Assembly (NCBI GenBank): GCA_015501075.1
Contig: JADNYJ010000085.1
Coordinates: 98,667-162,666, forward strand
Length of the DNA stretch: 64,000 nt
Direction of reading: 5' to 3'
Origin: Gymnopilus junonius
Taxonomy: Eukaryota; Basidiomycota; Agaricomycetes; Agaricales; Galerinaceae
Below the pieces are notes generated by a model. The model was not told the DNA's origin. It saw only the letters and a program-made list of their open reading frames with translations, and did no database searches. Below are positions 11,101 to 23,129 of this stretch, piece after piece (the first letter of the stretch is position 1; each line of letters begins with the position of its first letter). Made by a program: the position numbers and the translations under genes.

Positions 11101-12044
11101 ACACCAACACGAGCACCACCAAGACGGTCCGCATAGACGACGGGAACACTGTCGCGCCTATTCAGATGCCCAAGCCGATTAGGAGTACGGGACGACACCC
11201 CCCCTCTGTCATTCTGGAGCAGCATAGTAGCGTGTCGTCCTCTGAATCTGGGGTGGGTTACTCGTTCGCTTCCTTGCCTACTGCCTCGGCTTCTGCAGCA
11301 ACTGGAGCGGAGGAGAAGACTAAGTCTTTGCCTACTGCTTCTTCTATTCTCGCTTCTGCCGGTGCACCTTCAATTCCAACTGCCCAGTCACAGCCATCAT
11401 CGCAGCCCCAGTCGGTTCCATCTTCCCCATCCCCGGTCGTGATACCTACTACTGCAACCAATAGCACCAGCGCACAAGTCTCCCCAGCCCCCGCTGTGCA
11501 AGTGCACAAGATTGACAAATCCCCTTCGAGGAGCGGGTCGCCTTCTCCGGCTCTCGAAGCCATCTTGTTGGACCGCAAACGGAGGATGGCGGCTGCTGGA
11601 GGAGGAGGGAGCGGCAACGTCACTGCTGCACCCAGTCCTGCGCCCAGTGTGGCTTTGGTGAACCCCTCGGGTGTGGTTATACCTATACCGTCAAATGCTT
11701 CTGGAGGTGCTGCGCCTACTTCTATTGCTGTTGGTGGTGGTGGAGCGTCTGTTAATAGTGGTGCGGCGGCGGCTGCATCCACTTTGCGCTCGGGGAACGT
11801 GTCTGCTAAAGGGACGCGATTCAAGAGCAGCCCTCTTGGTGGTGGTGAGCGTGCTGGGGTAGTCGTCGCTGAGCAGGTTGGGGCGGCGTATAGTAAGGAG
11901 AAGGAGAAGGCTGGTGAGGATACCAATACCATGGGGGTGAATCAGGCGCAGAGTCAGAGCCAGACACCAAGTCAGGGTGATGCGAAGGAGGACAAGGAGC
12001 GGATACCGAGCGAGATAGATAAAGCTGGTCCTGATAAGGCTTGA
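8169..12044 (+). CDS. MAM3: CNNM/MAM3-type membrane protein (DUF21 plus CBS domains)
   Basis: Nine exons (8169-8476, 8544-8717, 9038-9134, 9204-9282, 9332-9450, 9507-9756, 9819-9955, 10015-10581, 10647-12044) sum to 3129 nt, or 1042 aa, in clean phase. The N-terminal DUF21 region holds several membrane segments (AVLIPVLVLLSGLFAGLTLG, HLLLVTLLLANMIVNETLP, AEIIPQSLFTRHG). A CBS pair follows (MTPIEQVFMLSID, HSRVPVYEE, IGILLVKQ, FQEGRSHMAIVSR, GIITLEDVLEELIGEEIYDE). The last third is a long Ser/Pro/Thr-rich, probably disordered tail. Yeast Mam3 and animal CNNM proteins act in Mg2+/Mn2+ and other metal homeostasis at the vacuole or plasma membrane. The start codon is chosen as the first in-frame ATG of exon 1. 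Intron 2 is 320 nt, unusually long here. Confidence 0.92.
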
Positions 12045-12465
12045 GCTGGGGTGCTTGGTGCCTGAACGACTTTGTTTGATGGAGGAGAACTACCCGATAC
12101 CTTTGCTGATTTTTGAAGATTCTTTTTGCTTTCTTCTGCTCTCAAATTGTGGATAACGGATAAAAATGTGGATTGTGATTGGATTTAGACTGTGTACTAC
12201 CACTATTACTGTCGACTTTTCTTTCTTTCTCTTGTTCGTTCTTCGAGTCCTGATAGCTTTGCATATTCTGTTGCCTGTCGTATATGTACTTTTTGGTGAT
12301 TTCTTTCTTTCTTGGAACAGAAGTTGATTGATATTGAATGGCCTGTACTCATGTAGAGGATAAACAATTCCAGAGTACATTTTTCGTTCTTTTTAGCGAC
12401 GTGTCTGGGCGATGTTCAAGTGGCTGCGAAATCTTGTGTAAGGTCCATCTTGTTAAAGCAAGCGT
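12045..12465. other. 3' region of the MAM3-like gene
   Basis: T-rich sequence after the stop codon, likely 3' UTR and terminator region. No gene seen. Confidence 0.4.
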
Positions 12466-12473
12466 CTTACAAT
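12466..12473. repeat. left 8-bp target-site duplication of the MITE
   Basis: CTTACAAT lies directly before the terminal repeat and is repeated exactly at 13047-13054. Confidence 0.9.
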
Positions 12474-13046
12474 CAGTGTTGTATTCTAAGGGGTTATTAA
12501 CCCCAAATTTTTTTCTTAAGCCTTAAGTCTTAAAAATCACCCTTAATTAAGGCTTGATTCTAAGGGGTTATTAATGGTTCAGCTAAAAATAGTAACTCAG
12601 CTTAATGTCAAGGTTTTGACTTCCATTGACTAGTTTCTTCAACTTTCTTGGGACTCCTCCACTCAATTCAATGTCTGAATAGATGTATTATTTGCAGAAC
12701 CCATATCATTGGCTCAGAGCCAAAGGAGATTGAGCATACAAGGGGCCTCTAAGCATGCATCTCACCTATGCAGCTATAATACTCGACCAGAATGACCTAT
12801 AAAATCAAAGTTGAAAGGTCCCTGAGATACAAATATTTGCTAGGAGATACTATCCAACAATTATTCCATCAGAGCCTCAAAATATTCCTTGACAAGGCAG
12901 TCAATTGTTGATCAATTGTATTAAGTAATGCTGATGTTAGGGGTTAATTAAGGCTTATCTTCATCTTGGATTGATTCTAAGTCTGAACCTTAACATGTTA
13001 TTAAGCCTTAAACATTAATAATGTTTAAGCCTTAGGTACAACACTG
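12474..13046. mobile_element. hAT-type MITE, 573 bp, non-autonomous
   Basis: The ends are inverted: CAGTGTTGTATTCTAAGG at the left and the complement of CAGTGTTGTACCTAAGG at the right. Flanking 8-bp duplications (CTTACAAT) and the CAGTGTTG terminus fit the hAT superfamily. There is no coding capacity. Inside, the motif AAGCCTTAA or its complement recurs at least five times near both ends, and TTCTAAGGGGTTATTAA is directly repeated (12485 and 12562 areas); such subterminal repeats are typical transposase-binding sites. The element holds only one CpG in 573 bp and is AT-rich. The mobilising transposase is not in this window. Confidence 0.88.
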
Positions 13047-13054
13047 CTTACAAT
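13047..13054. repeat. right 8-bp target-site duplication of the MITE
   Basis: CTTACAAT, identical to 12466-12473. Confidence 0.9.
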
Positions 13055-13817
13055 GCTATTACCAACTGCTATTACTATTAAGTCAAGTGTAATATCAATC
13101 TGTAATAGGGAGCATTCTTAGTCACGATACATGCGATGTATCCTGTCTCCAATGGTCTTGAGCTTAGAGATGGTCTGTCACGCTGAAGCTTTTAGCGCAT
13201 GGACGAGTCACGGCTGCAGAAAAGTTCCTACAGCGGGGGCAGCGAGGAGTGAGTGCAGAAAGCAAAGGTGAGACGAGCTTGCCTGTCATCCTTGAGACGT
13301 GTCTGGGAGACACAGGCCGAGGAAAGGAGAAAAGGAGATGGTTTCGGCCTGAGCCAGAAACCAGGAAGGCGCGTCACTGCTGGCACGTGACGGATAGGCT
13401 GCACGCTTTGCGTTCGCACCTCGCTGCCCAGTGCGACCACTGGATTTGAATAAAGTCCCTTTAGACTTATCATTTTGGTGCACTTGTCACAGAAAACCTT
13501 TGCTTAAGCATTGCCTACACTCAACGTTCAATGAAGACATCATTATATCGAGCATGCACCGCGTCTTTCAATTGCTCCAGGAAGTTTTGGACGATTTCAT
13601 TTCCCACTTGTTAACAACAATCTAGAGTTTAAGTATATATAAGTATGTGTAGTAGTATGCGACAAAAAGATATGTACATTAGACGATCTAAAGCACTGTA
13701 AGGATAGCAGAAATAACCTAAATAAGAAAAATCCTACGCACTCTATATACACGGAGACCGCGACCATGAAAGCCAGAAAGATAGAGGTAATAAACAGCGA
13801 TAAAGACACAAAACAAA
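13055..13817. other. intergenic, no gene supported
   Basis: Short open frames on both strands around 13230-13480 overlap each other and show no family features. Nothing else recognised. Confidence 0.4.
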
Positions 13818-15310
13818 TCATGAAGACGTTACACGAATCTTTTTTGCAACATGAAGGCGCGGAAAGGAAGCAACGACTTTCGCAGCGTCCACGCCTCGGG
13901 CTCCAGTGAGTGTCACGTCAATGACTACGTTGACGCGCACGAGAGAGCTATAAGAAGGTCGGGAAAGAATTTCGTCTAAGATCGACCATTTGGTGTAGTC
14001 ATATTCCTCGCCGTGGCGCCTGAAGGCGGCGACGCCGATGTAAGGGATTCTAGAGAGGTAGGAGGCGGTGAAGGCCGGAAGAGGTCGACATTGAGATTGA
14101 AGAGGAGGTGGTAGCTTGGGACGGGTGACTTGGTGGAGAGAGGTTGAAGATATGCTGTAGGCTTTCAGATGGACAGAAGTTGGCTCTCCACGTTGGCCGA
14201 AGATGCGGAGGGTTTTGAGCGAGGAGTGTGGCTGAGGTTGAACATGGAGTAGCTGTCAGCGGATTTGGTCGAGTCTAGGATAAATTATATCAGCTTTGAA
14301 TAAATAAAAAAGAGGCAGCAAGGCATACAACAAGAACCGCTTATCTGGAGGTGTTCTAAATGAGCCCCTGAGGATTGAAGAAAACGATGTAGATTCCCAA
14401 TGTCATTGACGTAGCTTAAAGATAGGTTGCGGAGCTTGGTGATGTCGATTTGGCAAGGATGCGACATGAGCGCGCAGAGCAAGGGTGACAAAGGAACAGC
14501 GTCGATAGTTAACTTCTGAAATGGTCTTCGTGATTGGCGTTTGAGGTTACGCGAGGAATCTTGACACGTATTCATCGGCACTCCGTTATGATTGTTTCCC
14601 TGGAACACCTTGAAGCGAACGCCAGACAGCCGGAGGCTCGTTAGCGCAGAGAAGTGGTTCAGAAGAATCATGAGGTCATCAAAGTGCGGCATCCAGCAAT
14701 CCCACAACTCGAAGCGCTGGAGCTCTACGCAAGAATGGAGCGCCCCAAGGAGGAAATGAACAAACGCCGGTGAGGGAAAGCATATATGTTGTAAAAACAG
14801 GCTCGACACGCGGTGGAGGTGAGAGAGAATGGGTGCCAAGATGTCCGCATAGGCCTTCCATTGTTCTGGTTGTTCAAGGTGAACAGTATTTCCGATGATT
14901 ACTTCGCGAACACAGTGTGCCATATCTGGGCTGGAGTGGAGGATGTTGATTAGACTTTGTAGTCTTGTGAAGGTGGGTGGGGTCAGGAGGTGCTCATTCA
15001 ATCCGGATTTGTGGCTGCTGGACGTGTGAGGAGGCGAAAGGTCGGTAATTTCGAGCGTTTTGTCGGTGGTGGCGAACGAGACATCACCGAGATATGTGCT
15101 GGTACCGATGAATTTGGGGTTGGGAGGGGACTCTGTTTTTCTGCCAGTCAGTTCGCGTTCGTTGACTTGAAGGTCAAGTCTGCGGAGAGTGTGCACGCGT
15201 GCAGAGATGTTCCAGGAGCGACAGACGAGCCTGGCGGAGTGGAGGGTAGGGATGTTGTCACGGGCAAAGTCGAGGACGTGGTCGACAAGTTCCTGAGGTG
15301 CGTCAAGCAT
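13818..15310 (-). CDS. F-box protein, C-terminal exon out of frame
   Basis: Exon 1 starts MLDAPQELVDHVLDFARDN and contains an F-box-like segment with VCRSWNISARVHTL, followed by leucine-rich sequence (LQRFELWDCW, LTSLRLSGVRF, LRNLSLSYVND, LEHLQISGSC). F-box proteins are SCF ubiquitin-ligase adaptors, a greatly expanded class in mushrooms. After an intron beginning at about 14317 (GTATGC), coding sequence resumes and runs to TGA at 13818 with a convincing block (SLKTLRIFGQRG, IPYIGVAAFRRHGEE, LVRVNVVIDVTL). The spliced frame does not meet this block: either a base was lost near 14252-14257 or the protein ends early at 14165. Target unknown. Confidence 0.7.
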
Positions 15311-15850
15311 TTTGAGGTAAATAGAGTATTGCAGGGGAGGAATCTACTAAGATGGCGTCCAGTGGAAACACTGGGAAGCGGGGGCTTTCTCCCTCTGAGA
15401 CTATCAAAGGCTCTTTTATACGTGGTCACGGCAACTGAATATTGAATATCAGGAATCAGGTTCGTTGAGGACCGCCTTTACGAGAACTGATATTCAGGCC
15501 CGAGCAAACAACAAAGATTGGCGCATCATCGCGACCCTTTCCCAAGAAGCCAGAAGGCAAACCTGTCGGTCGGCGAAGGGTCAAAGCTGTGTATTTTTCA
15601 AGGACATGAAAGAGTAAGATGAAAGACGGAACCGATCTGCGTGCAGTCCGTTCGTGACTTCATTTAGGAATGAAGGAAAAAGGCAGTCCCACTTGTCGTG
15701 AGGTCAAAGCTCAGAGGCAAAAGGGGGTACGCGCCGGCGCGTTATAGGAACCGATCACGTGCTTTATTGATGGAATTTTTGTCCCCATTTGCGGAACGGG
15801 ATTTCTGTTGCCCTTCCTTCAACCCTTCAGATTTCTTATTCCGTCTTTCC
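15311..15850. other. divergent promoter between F-box gene and MAK21
   Basis: 540 bp between two genes transcribed outward. No gene or clear core-promoter motif was assigned. Confidence 0.4.
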
Positions 15851-18800
15851 ATGGTCCGACTACGAAAGGGAAAGGGTCAATTTGCCCTGCAGAATCCGGT
15901 TCCGAGTAAGGACACCAAATCGAAATCGAAAAATGCAACGAAAGCCAACGGTGGGATTTCGAAGGAGCAGACCTTGCGTTGGGAGGGAATGAGGAGGATA
16001 TGGAACTTTTGAAGGGTTTGAATGGGAATGAAGTGGTTTCTGGATCGCAGAATGATGATGTGACTATGCTGTTTTTGTTTTTTGTTCATTCATGCTGAAT
16101 TTGGTTCGTTGCAGCCCGCTCTGCAAAAAGATCTTTCTAAATTCCTCAAGGAACTGAATCTCAAACCAGAACCACCGAAATCGAAGGGAAAAAGAAAGGA
16201 GAAGCCTGAACCTTCTAAACCTGATGCGCCTAAGCCTTCCAAGGAGAAGAAAGACAAGAAAAGTAAAGGTTCTGCGCAAAAACCGGACGCTCAACCATCA
16301 CAACCAAAAGCTGACGCAGCATCATCTGATGCCCCGCCTCCCAAAGTGCAACTGCCGACAAAAGTCTCGCTGAACCCGAAATCTCGCTTCGTCTTCCAGC
16401 CAATCTCACTATGGCATGCTGCTGTGCCGTCGCTCTCCCCAACGTCGTCAAAGGTTACAATTTCACCTGACCAACTATCAAAATTATCCGCCAAGACTGC
16501 CGAGCTACATGAAGCGGACCTACGGACGTTTCAGACGTCGTCGTCGGCAAATTCATCGTCCTCCGAAGCCAGCTTCCTGCAAAAGATCATACAGTCTGGC
16601 ACTCTGTCGGATAGGCTGAGTGCGTTGACGCTTTTGGTTCAAAGCAGTCCGCTGCACAATACCAAGGCGTTGGAGACGCTTAAGGGGATGGCGGAGAGAG
16701 GGAAGGGTAAGGGTGGGCGAGAAGAGAGTTTGAAGGCGTTGAGGTGCATTGTAGATTGGTGGGTTGGCGGTGGTGCACCCAATAGGAAGCTTGTGTGAGT
16801 CTTGCTCTTTTTTTTTTTTTGCTTCTGACCAGGACATAATTGTCAACATTGACTTTTTCCAGGTACTTCCGAGACCAACCTCTCCTTCACGCGGACGTGA
16901 CAGACGAGGTCCTACTCGTCTGGTACTTTGAAGACTGGCTGAAGAAATATTTCTTCTCCGTGTTGCAAATTCTTGAGGTACGGTCTGCTCTGTTTTCCGC
17001 CCTTATGACCCATACTAAAATTCAGCCTACAGACGCTTTCACTGGATCCTCTACCATACGTCCGAACGCAGACGATTAACCTGATATTCACGCTCTCCGG
17101 GATAAGCCCGAACAAGAACAAAATTTACTTCGTTTGCTTGTCAACAAGCTCGTACGTTCCTTTATATCCCTCGTCGTATCTTACTCATAAATCCGATATT
17201 TTTAGGGAGATACCGAAAAGTCATTGGCCTCACGCGCATCCTACCACCTGCTACAACTCCTTCAAGCTCACCCAGCAATGAAAGGCATCGTCGTCAACGA
17301 AATCATATCCCTCATCCTCCGCCCTCTAGCAGGTCCGGCTACAGGTGCACCGGCCGCTTCTGCTTCAACTTCGACCTCCTCTGGACCCAAACACATCCGA
17401 TTTACCGACGCCGAGCCTTCCAAGCCCGCTTCTGCACCCAATGCAGGTGTGAAGCCCAAGCCCAAGGCCGCCGCGGAGAAGAAAGGCGGCAACGCCCATG
17501 CGAGGTACTATGCGACTGTGACGTTCAACCAAGTCGTGTTGACCCCCGCCGATCGGGACGTCGCTGTCCAGCTCATTGATATCTATTTTGAGATATTCAA
17601 GGAGCTTCTTGGCGAAGGGTCCTCGTTTACGGAAGGGGCTGAGGGCGGTGAGGCTGATGAGAACGAGAAGGAGTTCAAGACAGACAAGGGCGGTCGGGTC
17701 ATGGATGGGAAGCCGAAGGGCAAGGGCAAGGCAAAAGCGAAGCAGAGCGAGGTGAAAGGCGCTGCTGGATTCACGGAGGTCGAGGACGCCAACTCGAAGC
17801 TCATTTCCGCAATTTTGACGGGTGTTAACCGTGCTTTACCTTTTGCTAAGTTGACGGCAGGCGATACCGGGTAGGCCTTCCTTACTTTTTCTGGGGTTTC
17901 TATCCCTCTTACGCATTATCGTTGGCATTGCAGAATCGACAAGCACATGGACACTTTGTTCCTTATCACCCATACCTCCACCTTCAACATCTCCCTTCAA
18001 GCACTGGTCTTGATCCAACACATCACCGCCTCGCTCTCTGCTCCTTCATCGGAACCCGTTTCTTCCTCGTCTTCGTCATTAGCCAAGTCGATCACTGACA
18101 GGTACTACCGTACCTTATATGCCTCCCTGCACGACACCCGGCTCGCCGCGTCTTCCAAACAAGCGATGTATCTGAATCTATTCTTCAAATCCGTCAAGAC
18201 CGACGCGGGGAACGCGAACAACGAGCGGGTGAGGGCCCTCGTTCGGAGGTTCGTCCAGGTGCTGGTTAGTGCGGGCAGTGCGGGCGCGACTGAATTCGTC
18301 GCCGGTGGATTGTTCTTGTTGGGCGAGGTCAGTATTTTCGGTGGTGGAGTTGATTCGGTGCTGACGCGAATCCTCTTTCCCTAGTTGTTTAGCACTACCC
18401 CAGGATTGAGGGGCATGATCAATGAGAAGCCCAAGAAGGACGTGGAAGAGGCTTACGATCCTAAGAAGCGAGAGCCGCAGTTCGCTCATGCTTCAGCGCT
18501 GCCTCTATGGGAATTGGTCAGTCGACCCTCCTGTCTTTTATTTTAAATCATTTTCTCAATCGAACTTACTCACCAACAGACACCGCTTCTCAACCACTAC
18601 CACCCCGCCGTAGCTCTCCACGCCCGCCAGCTACTCTCCTCCCAGCCTCTCACGGCTTCCGCAGACCTCTCGCAAAACACGCTCTCGCACTTCCTTGACC
18701 GCTTCGTTTACAAGAACCCGAAGAAGGTTAAGGAGGGTGAGATGCCAGGTGGAAGAGGGCCCAGCGCAATGCAGCCTGCTGCTAGTGCGCTTGAGGGTGT

Positions 18801-19784
18801 CAAGCTGGTGAAAGGTGAGGTTGGGGCCGCCTTGGGTATTGTAAATGAGAAGGAGTTTTTGAGGAAGAAGCGGGAGGATGTCCCTGTTGATCAGGTCTGT
18901 TTGTTTGTGACCAGGCGAGTTGGCGTTGATTGATTTTGTCTGTTATCTGTCTGTTTAGCTGTTCTTCCATCAATACTTTACGAGCAAGGATGAAAGGGAA
19001 AAAGCGAAGGCTGCCAAAGTAAAGAAGAGGAAAGAAGGAAAGGAGGACGAGCTATCGGATGAGGATGAAGACGGCGACGACGAGGAGCTGGGCGAAGAAC
19101 AAGATGTCGACGACGACAGCGCTCAGTCCGACGCTGAAGATGAGGCGGCCGCCGAAGCTGCTAGTGATGTGGATGAGGATGAAGACGCCAGTGACTTAGA
19201 GGAGGCGGAGATCTGGAAGGTATGCTTCTGTTTTGTGAGACATTCATAGCAAAAATGCTAACTGTGTTTACGAATAGGTCATGCAAGCTACTATGCCCAA
19301 GGGAGACGGAGATGATGATTACCTGATGAATGACAGTGATGTTGACGAAGATGACGATGCGGAGCTACTTGATTACAGTGATAACGAAGATGATCAGGGA
19401 GCAGAGGAGGATGGGGATGGGGATGAAGACATATCGCAAAATGAAGACAGTGATGAAGACGATGGTGGCGAAGATGACCTATCTTTGGCAGAGGCATCGG
19501 ATAATGAGGACCTCATACCTCTAGACGACATGCCGGATGGGTTGATCGAATATGATGGATCAGATGCTTCCGACGACGACGATGGCCTGGGCAGACTGGT
19601 CGAAGAAGAGGTGTGGGGAGGGATCACTGCCAATGACTCTTCGGGTAATAAAGGGAGGGGCAAGAAAAGACAACGAGAGGAAGAAGAGAAGTCGAAGAAG
19701 AGGAAGAAGTTGAAATTGCCAACCTTTGCGAGCTACGAAGACTATGCTAAATTGATTGAGGAGGGGCCAGAGGATGATATTTAG
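15851..19784 (+). CDS. MAK21: MAK21/NOC1 ribosome-biogenesis factor (CBF/Mak21 family)
   Basis: A nucleolar protein that, with Noc2, escorts 60S pre-ribosomes. The gene has about a dozen exons with GT/AG introns. It shows a basic N-terminus (MVRLRKGKGQFALQN), LSKFLKELNLKPE, the core KALRCIVDWW, YFRDQPLLHADVTDE, LSLDPLPYVRTQTINLIFTL, RDKPEQEQNLLRLLVNKLG, SLASRASYHLLQLLQAHPAM, ARYYATVTFNQVVL, DRYYRTLYASLHD and ALPLWELTPLLNHYHPAV, a very acidic stretch at 19020-19600 and a basic end KKRKKLKLPTFASYEDYAKL. Two oddities: a one-base shift near 15951-15955 (alternatively a 59-nt intron 15906-15964), and a clear one-base loss at about 17091-17097 between LIFTL and RDKPEQ. The second has no splice explanation. 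Because the gene is essential in yeast, a sequencing error is likely. Confidence 0.93.
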
Positions 19785-20053
19785 GTAGAGAAAATCACTT
19801 CTGTTATTGCAGATAGTTCTGTAAATACATACCGCAGGGGGGTTGCCGGAGGGTACAAAGATAGCAAAAAGAAAATTCCATCTGAAACGATAGTTCTGGT
19901 AACACAAACATTTATTAGGCTTTACAATAATTTTTACACATGAGCAGAGGAGAGAGTATCGAGTGAAACATAACCCATCCATAGCCCATAAGTATCCGAC
20001 AAACACCCTCAACCACCTCGATTTCAACTTCAACCCCCTAAAAATGATCTCCC

Positions 20054-22701
20054 TCACATATCAAACGCAGCACTCTGCCATCCATCTCTACCCATCTCCA
20101 AGCCCTTCTTACGCTCCACGCTACGACGGAACGTATCAATCTGCTTCTTCCCCTCCTTCGCCAAATCCTTCGCACCCTCCTCAAGCTCCGCCGCCAACTC
20201 CCTCCCAGTGGCCCGAACACCACCAGCGCTAGCAGCAACATCCACATCCATCTGAGCCTCAATATCCTCCGGGCTCACGCCCAACTCCTGAGCGACGATA
20301 CGGTCCATCTTCTTCTTGAGAGATTCCGAGCCGGTGCCCAATGGACCGCGTTTCTCGCCGCTGAGGATCTGAGGCTCAGCGCCCATAGCCAGCGCCGCCT
20401 GCTGCTTCTTCTCGCCTTCGTCGCCTTCACGAAGGGTTTTTTCGATGACAACGCCCGTACCAGTGGCCTTGAACTCGACGCCTCCGCCTTCTCTCTCCAA
20501 CCTTCCGATCTCACTCCAGAGCGCAGCCATGAGAGAACCTCCGCCGCCCAAGCCAGTGTCTTCAAACACCTGCCTGCGCTTCTTCACGTCCCAAGCAACA
20601 CCATCAGCGTAGTCGACGAGATCTCTAATCTGTTCGCTCAGCACCTTCTCGAGAGCTTCCTTGAGGCGAGAGACCATGACAGGTTTAAAGACGGTGGCGA
20701 ACACGGCATGGTTGCTCTCCCTGACCTCCAGGTCCAGCTCATCGGAGATGGTGACTTGAGCCCTCTCTATGACGTTGAAGTGATTCTTCATCTCCCGCGA
20801 CTCGGGTCCTTTGGTGTGCTCTGGGATGAGACGAATCTTGATGTCGACGTCAACTCCTTTCTCGGGCAGCTTCAATGCCATGAGACCGGTGAACTCGCTT
20901 GGGCTGATAGCGGAGGCGTTCTTGTCCTTGTACCAGAACGATACATCCTTGAGCACAAGCTGGAGCGCCTGAATCTTAACGTGGGTGAGGGTGCCGACCG
21001 CAGTACGAGAGGGTGTGGAAGGAGAGGCGGAAGTTTGAATGTCGACATCTGTAATGTTGCGAATGTACACGTGAGAGGGAGATGTTGAAGGTCGAAATGT
21101 CGAGATTCTCGAGCACGAACTCGATATCCGCATCCTTGTATTCCGTCCTGGAAAAAAAAAGTCGCTTAGTACACGAAATCCGAACTTGGAAACAAAGGCG
21201 ACTAACCTAGGAATGGGCACATCGCGCATCTTGGAAAGATATCGTGGAATGTAGACTTTGAAAGATCCTGCCAGAACCACGTAGCTTGCTCGACAGCAGC
21301 TTGCATGCCAGTTTGAGCCTCCTCGCTCGCCTCGACCAGACCACTTCGAGATCCTCACCCAGCTTGGCGTGAGCATTTCTAACGCCCTTCAAATCCCTGT
21401 CGTGTTCCAATCCATCCATGACTTTCTGGAATTCCATTTGAACCTTATCGACTCCGTCTTTCCAGTTGTCATCCTTCTCGAGCAAGGTGCGCCAGCGGAT
21501 GCGCAGCTCCTTACGCTTATCCTTGGCCTCGTCAGATCGGGCAAAGCCAGGCTCGGTGAGTGTCTTCCTGGCCATAGCGAAGAAGTCGTCGAACCATTTC
21601 CTAAGATCTTCGTCTCTCAGGATCGAATTGGAACATACGCGGATCTGCTTGATGAGAGGCTCAAGGGATGTGTTGGCGAGACGCTCTAAAATGGTTCGGA
21701 AGAGCTTGAGCGCCTTGGGGATATGTTGTTCGGGAGTAGAGTCGTTTACAAGACTAGAGAGGGTCGCGTTGGAATCAACGGCAGCATCGAGAATGCTCTG
21801 GAACCGCGTCTGAAGAATCTCAAAGACTTTGTCGAGCGAATGACGGTACTCTGGATCGGATTGAGCACGGTCGCTGACCTGAAGAAAATAGAGAGAAATC
21901 AATATGACGTCATGTAAGCTGAAACCACGGCATACCTTGTAGACTGCCTCTTGCAGCCTCGAAGTCGTCTTCTCTGTCTTCTCCTGGACGGCAGAAGAAG
22001 TATCTTGAGCAGTACCGATGACACTCGTGCCCGCGTCCTTGATGGTGTCCATGCCGTGCTGCCAAGCGACCTTGGGGTCTTGTTCCTCCTCCAAACGCTT
22101 TTTATCGCGGCCCAGAGAATCACGCTTCCCCTCTTGGACTTCCTCCTCCATGTGACGAAGACTCTTCTTAGTACTGCCAGCTTGGGTTTCGATCACCTCT
22201 GCGGCGTCAGCAATGGAGAGGCGGAGGACGGAGAGGAATTCCTGGCCGAGGGAGGTGCCTTCAGAAGTAAGGGAATGCCAGAAGATGGAAAGTACGTTCC
22301 GCAGCGCAGTACGGATGGCTTTCAGGTCGGAGAGAGCTTGCTCCTTGTCGGCCTCTGCCTCGGACGTGACGGTCAGGTCGCCCTCTGATAAATGCCATAT
22401 TGCTTCCTGTAGAGCGTTATCGGCTGGGTGCGTACCAAGTACGAATTAGCTGACGAACTAAGATTACAAAAAACAAGAAATACATACCGTCCTTGTTTGC
22501 AGCCATATACTTGTATGCATCGAGAACCTTTCTCAGGTCGTTCGCCAGAACACGACCCTGGGAGCTAAGTTCTGTCTGCGAGCTTGGTTCGACCTTTGTG
22601 ATAGCGACATCATTGAGATAGTCGATGAAATGGTCGAATTGTTGTGTCGATGGAAGCTTGCCAGCTTCGAACGCAGCGATTATTGATGAAGATTTGTCCA
22701 T
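20054..22701 (-). CDS. HAM1-like protein (HAM1 N- and C-terminal domains)
   Basis: A large minus-strand gene starting MDKSSSIIAAFEAGKLPSTQ, with introns near 22440-22490, 21880-21940 and 21145-21210. The N-terminal part is helical (ALKLFRTILERLANTSLEPL, RKWFDDFFAMARKTL). The C-terminal part (TEYKDADIEFVLENLDI, HVYIRNITDVDIQ, VSFWYKDKNA, VDVDIKIRLIPE) resembles the HAM1/DUF4449 region, thought to be related to lipid-binding BPI-like folds. Family function is poorly known. The frame shifts three times in conserved sequence, near 21305-21325, 21255-21262 (QDL before KVYIPRYLSKM) and about 21083-21088; the first two fit loss of one base, the third is a one-base shift whose direction I could not fix. 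The C-terminal 100 residues are Glu/Lys-rich. Confidence 0.78.
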
Positions 22702-23129
22702 GTCGTGAAAAGATGAGTAGGTTGAATATTGTCTTGAAGCGCCAAAGACATTTCAAGCGTGCTTTTATAGCTTGGGGCTTTGGAAGGACCCACTGCGGGC
22801 TGGGAGTCTGAAACGAGTCACCGATGACGCGATGACGTCGATCTCCCCTTTGGTGCGCCAAAAAGCTGTCCATAGTCAAAGACAATTTCAAGGTGTACTG
22901 AAGTAAAGCAGAGATCGATGGGCAACAAGTTCTCTCCGAGGACGATGATGACAAGTTGATGTGCTGGCAGCCAATGAGGGGCGCTAAATATACCCAAAAG
23001 GCAACGTCTGTGGAATCTAACAAACGAAAATACTTGGCATGACATCAACGATCATCGATCGGTCACCAGCGAGCGAGGCAACTCGTGAAAGGCACTAGTG
23101 ACTAGAAGGCACTCCGTCTACGTCAGAGC
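22702..23129. other. upstream region of the HAM1-like gene
   Basis: Promoter-side sequence with no supported gene. Confidence 0.4.

Noticed and set aside
11258..11932. 224-codon minus-strand open frame opposite the MAM3-like tail
   Set aside because: Mirror of the Ser/Pro-rich coding strand; the plus strand has exon phases and CBS domains supporting it.
13228..13483. Three overlapping small frames on both strands
   Set aside because: No family resemblance; overlapping opposite frames suggest chance.
19291..19663. His- or Ser-rich minus-strand frames opposite the acidic MAK21 tail
   Set aside because: Compositional shadow of GAT/GAA codons.
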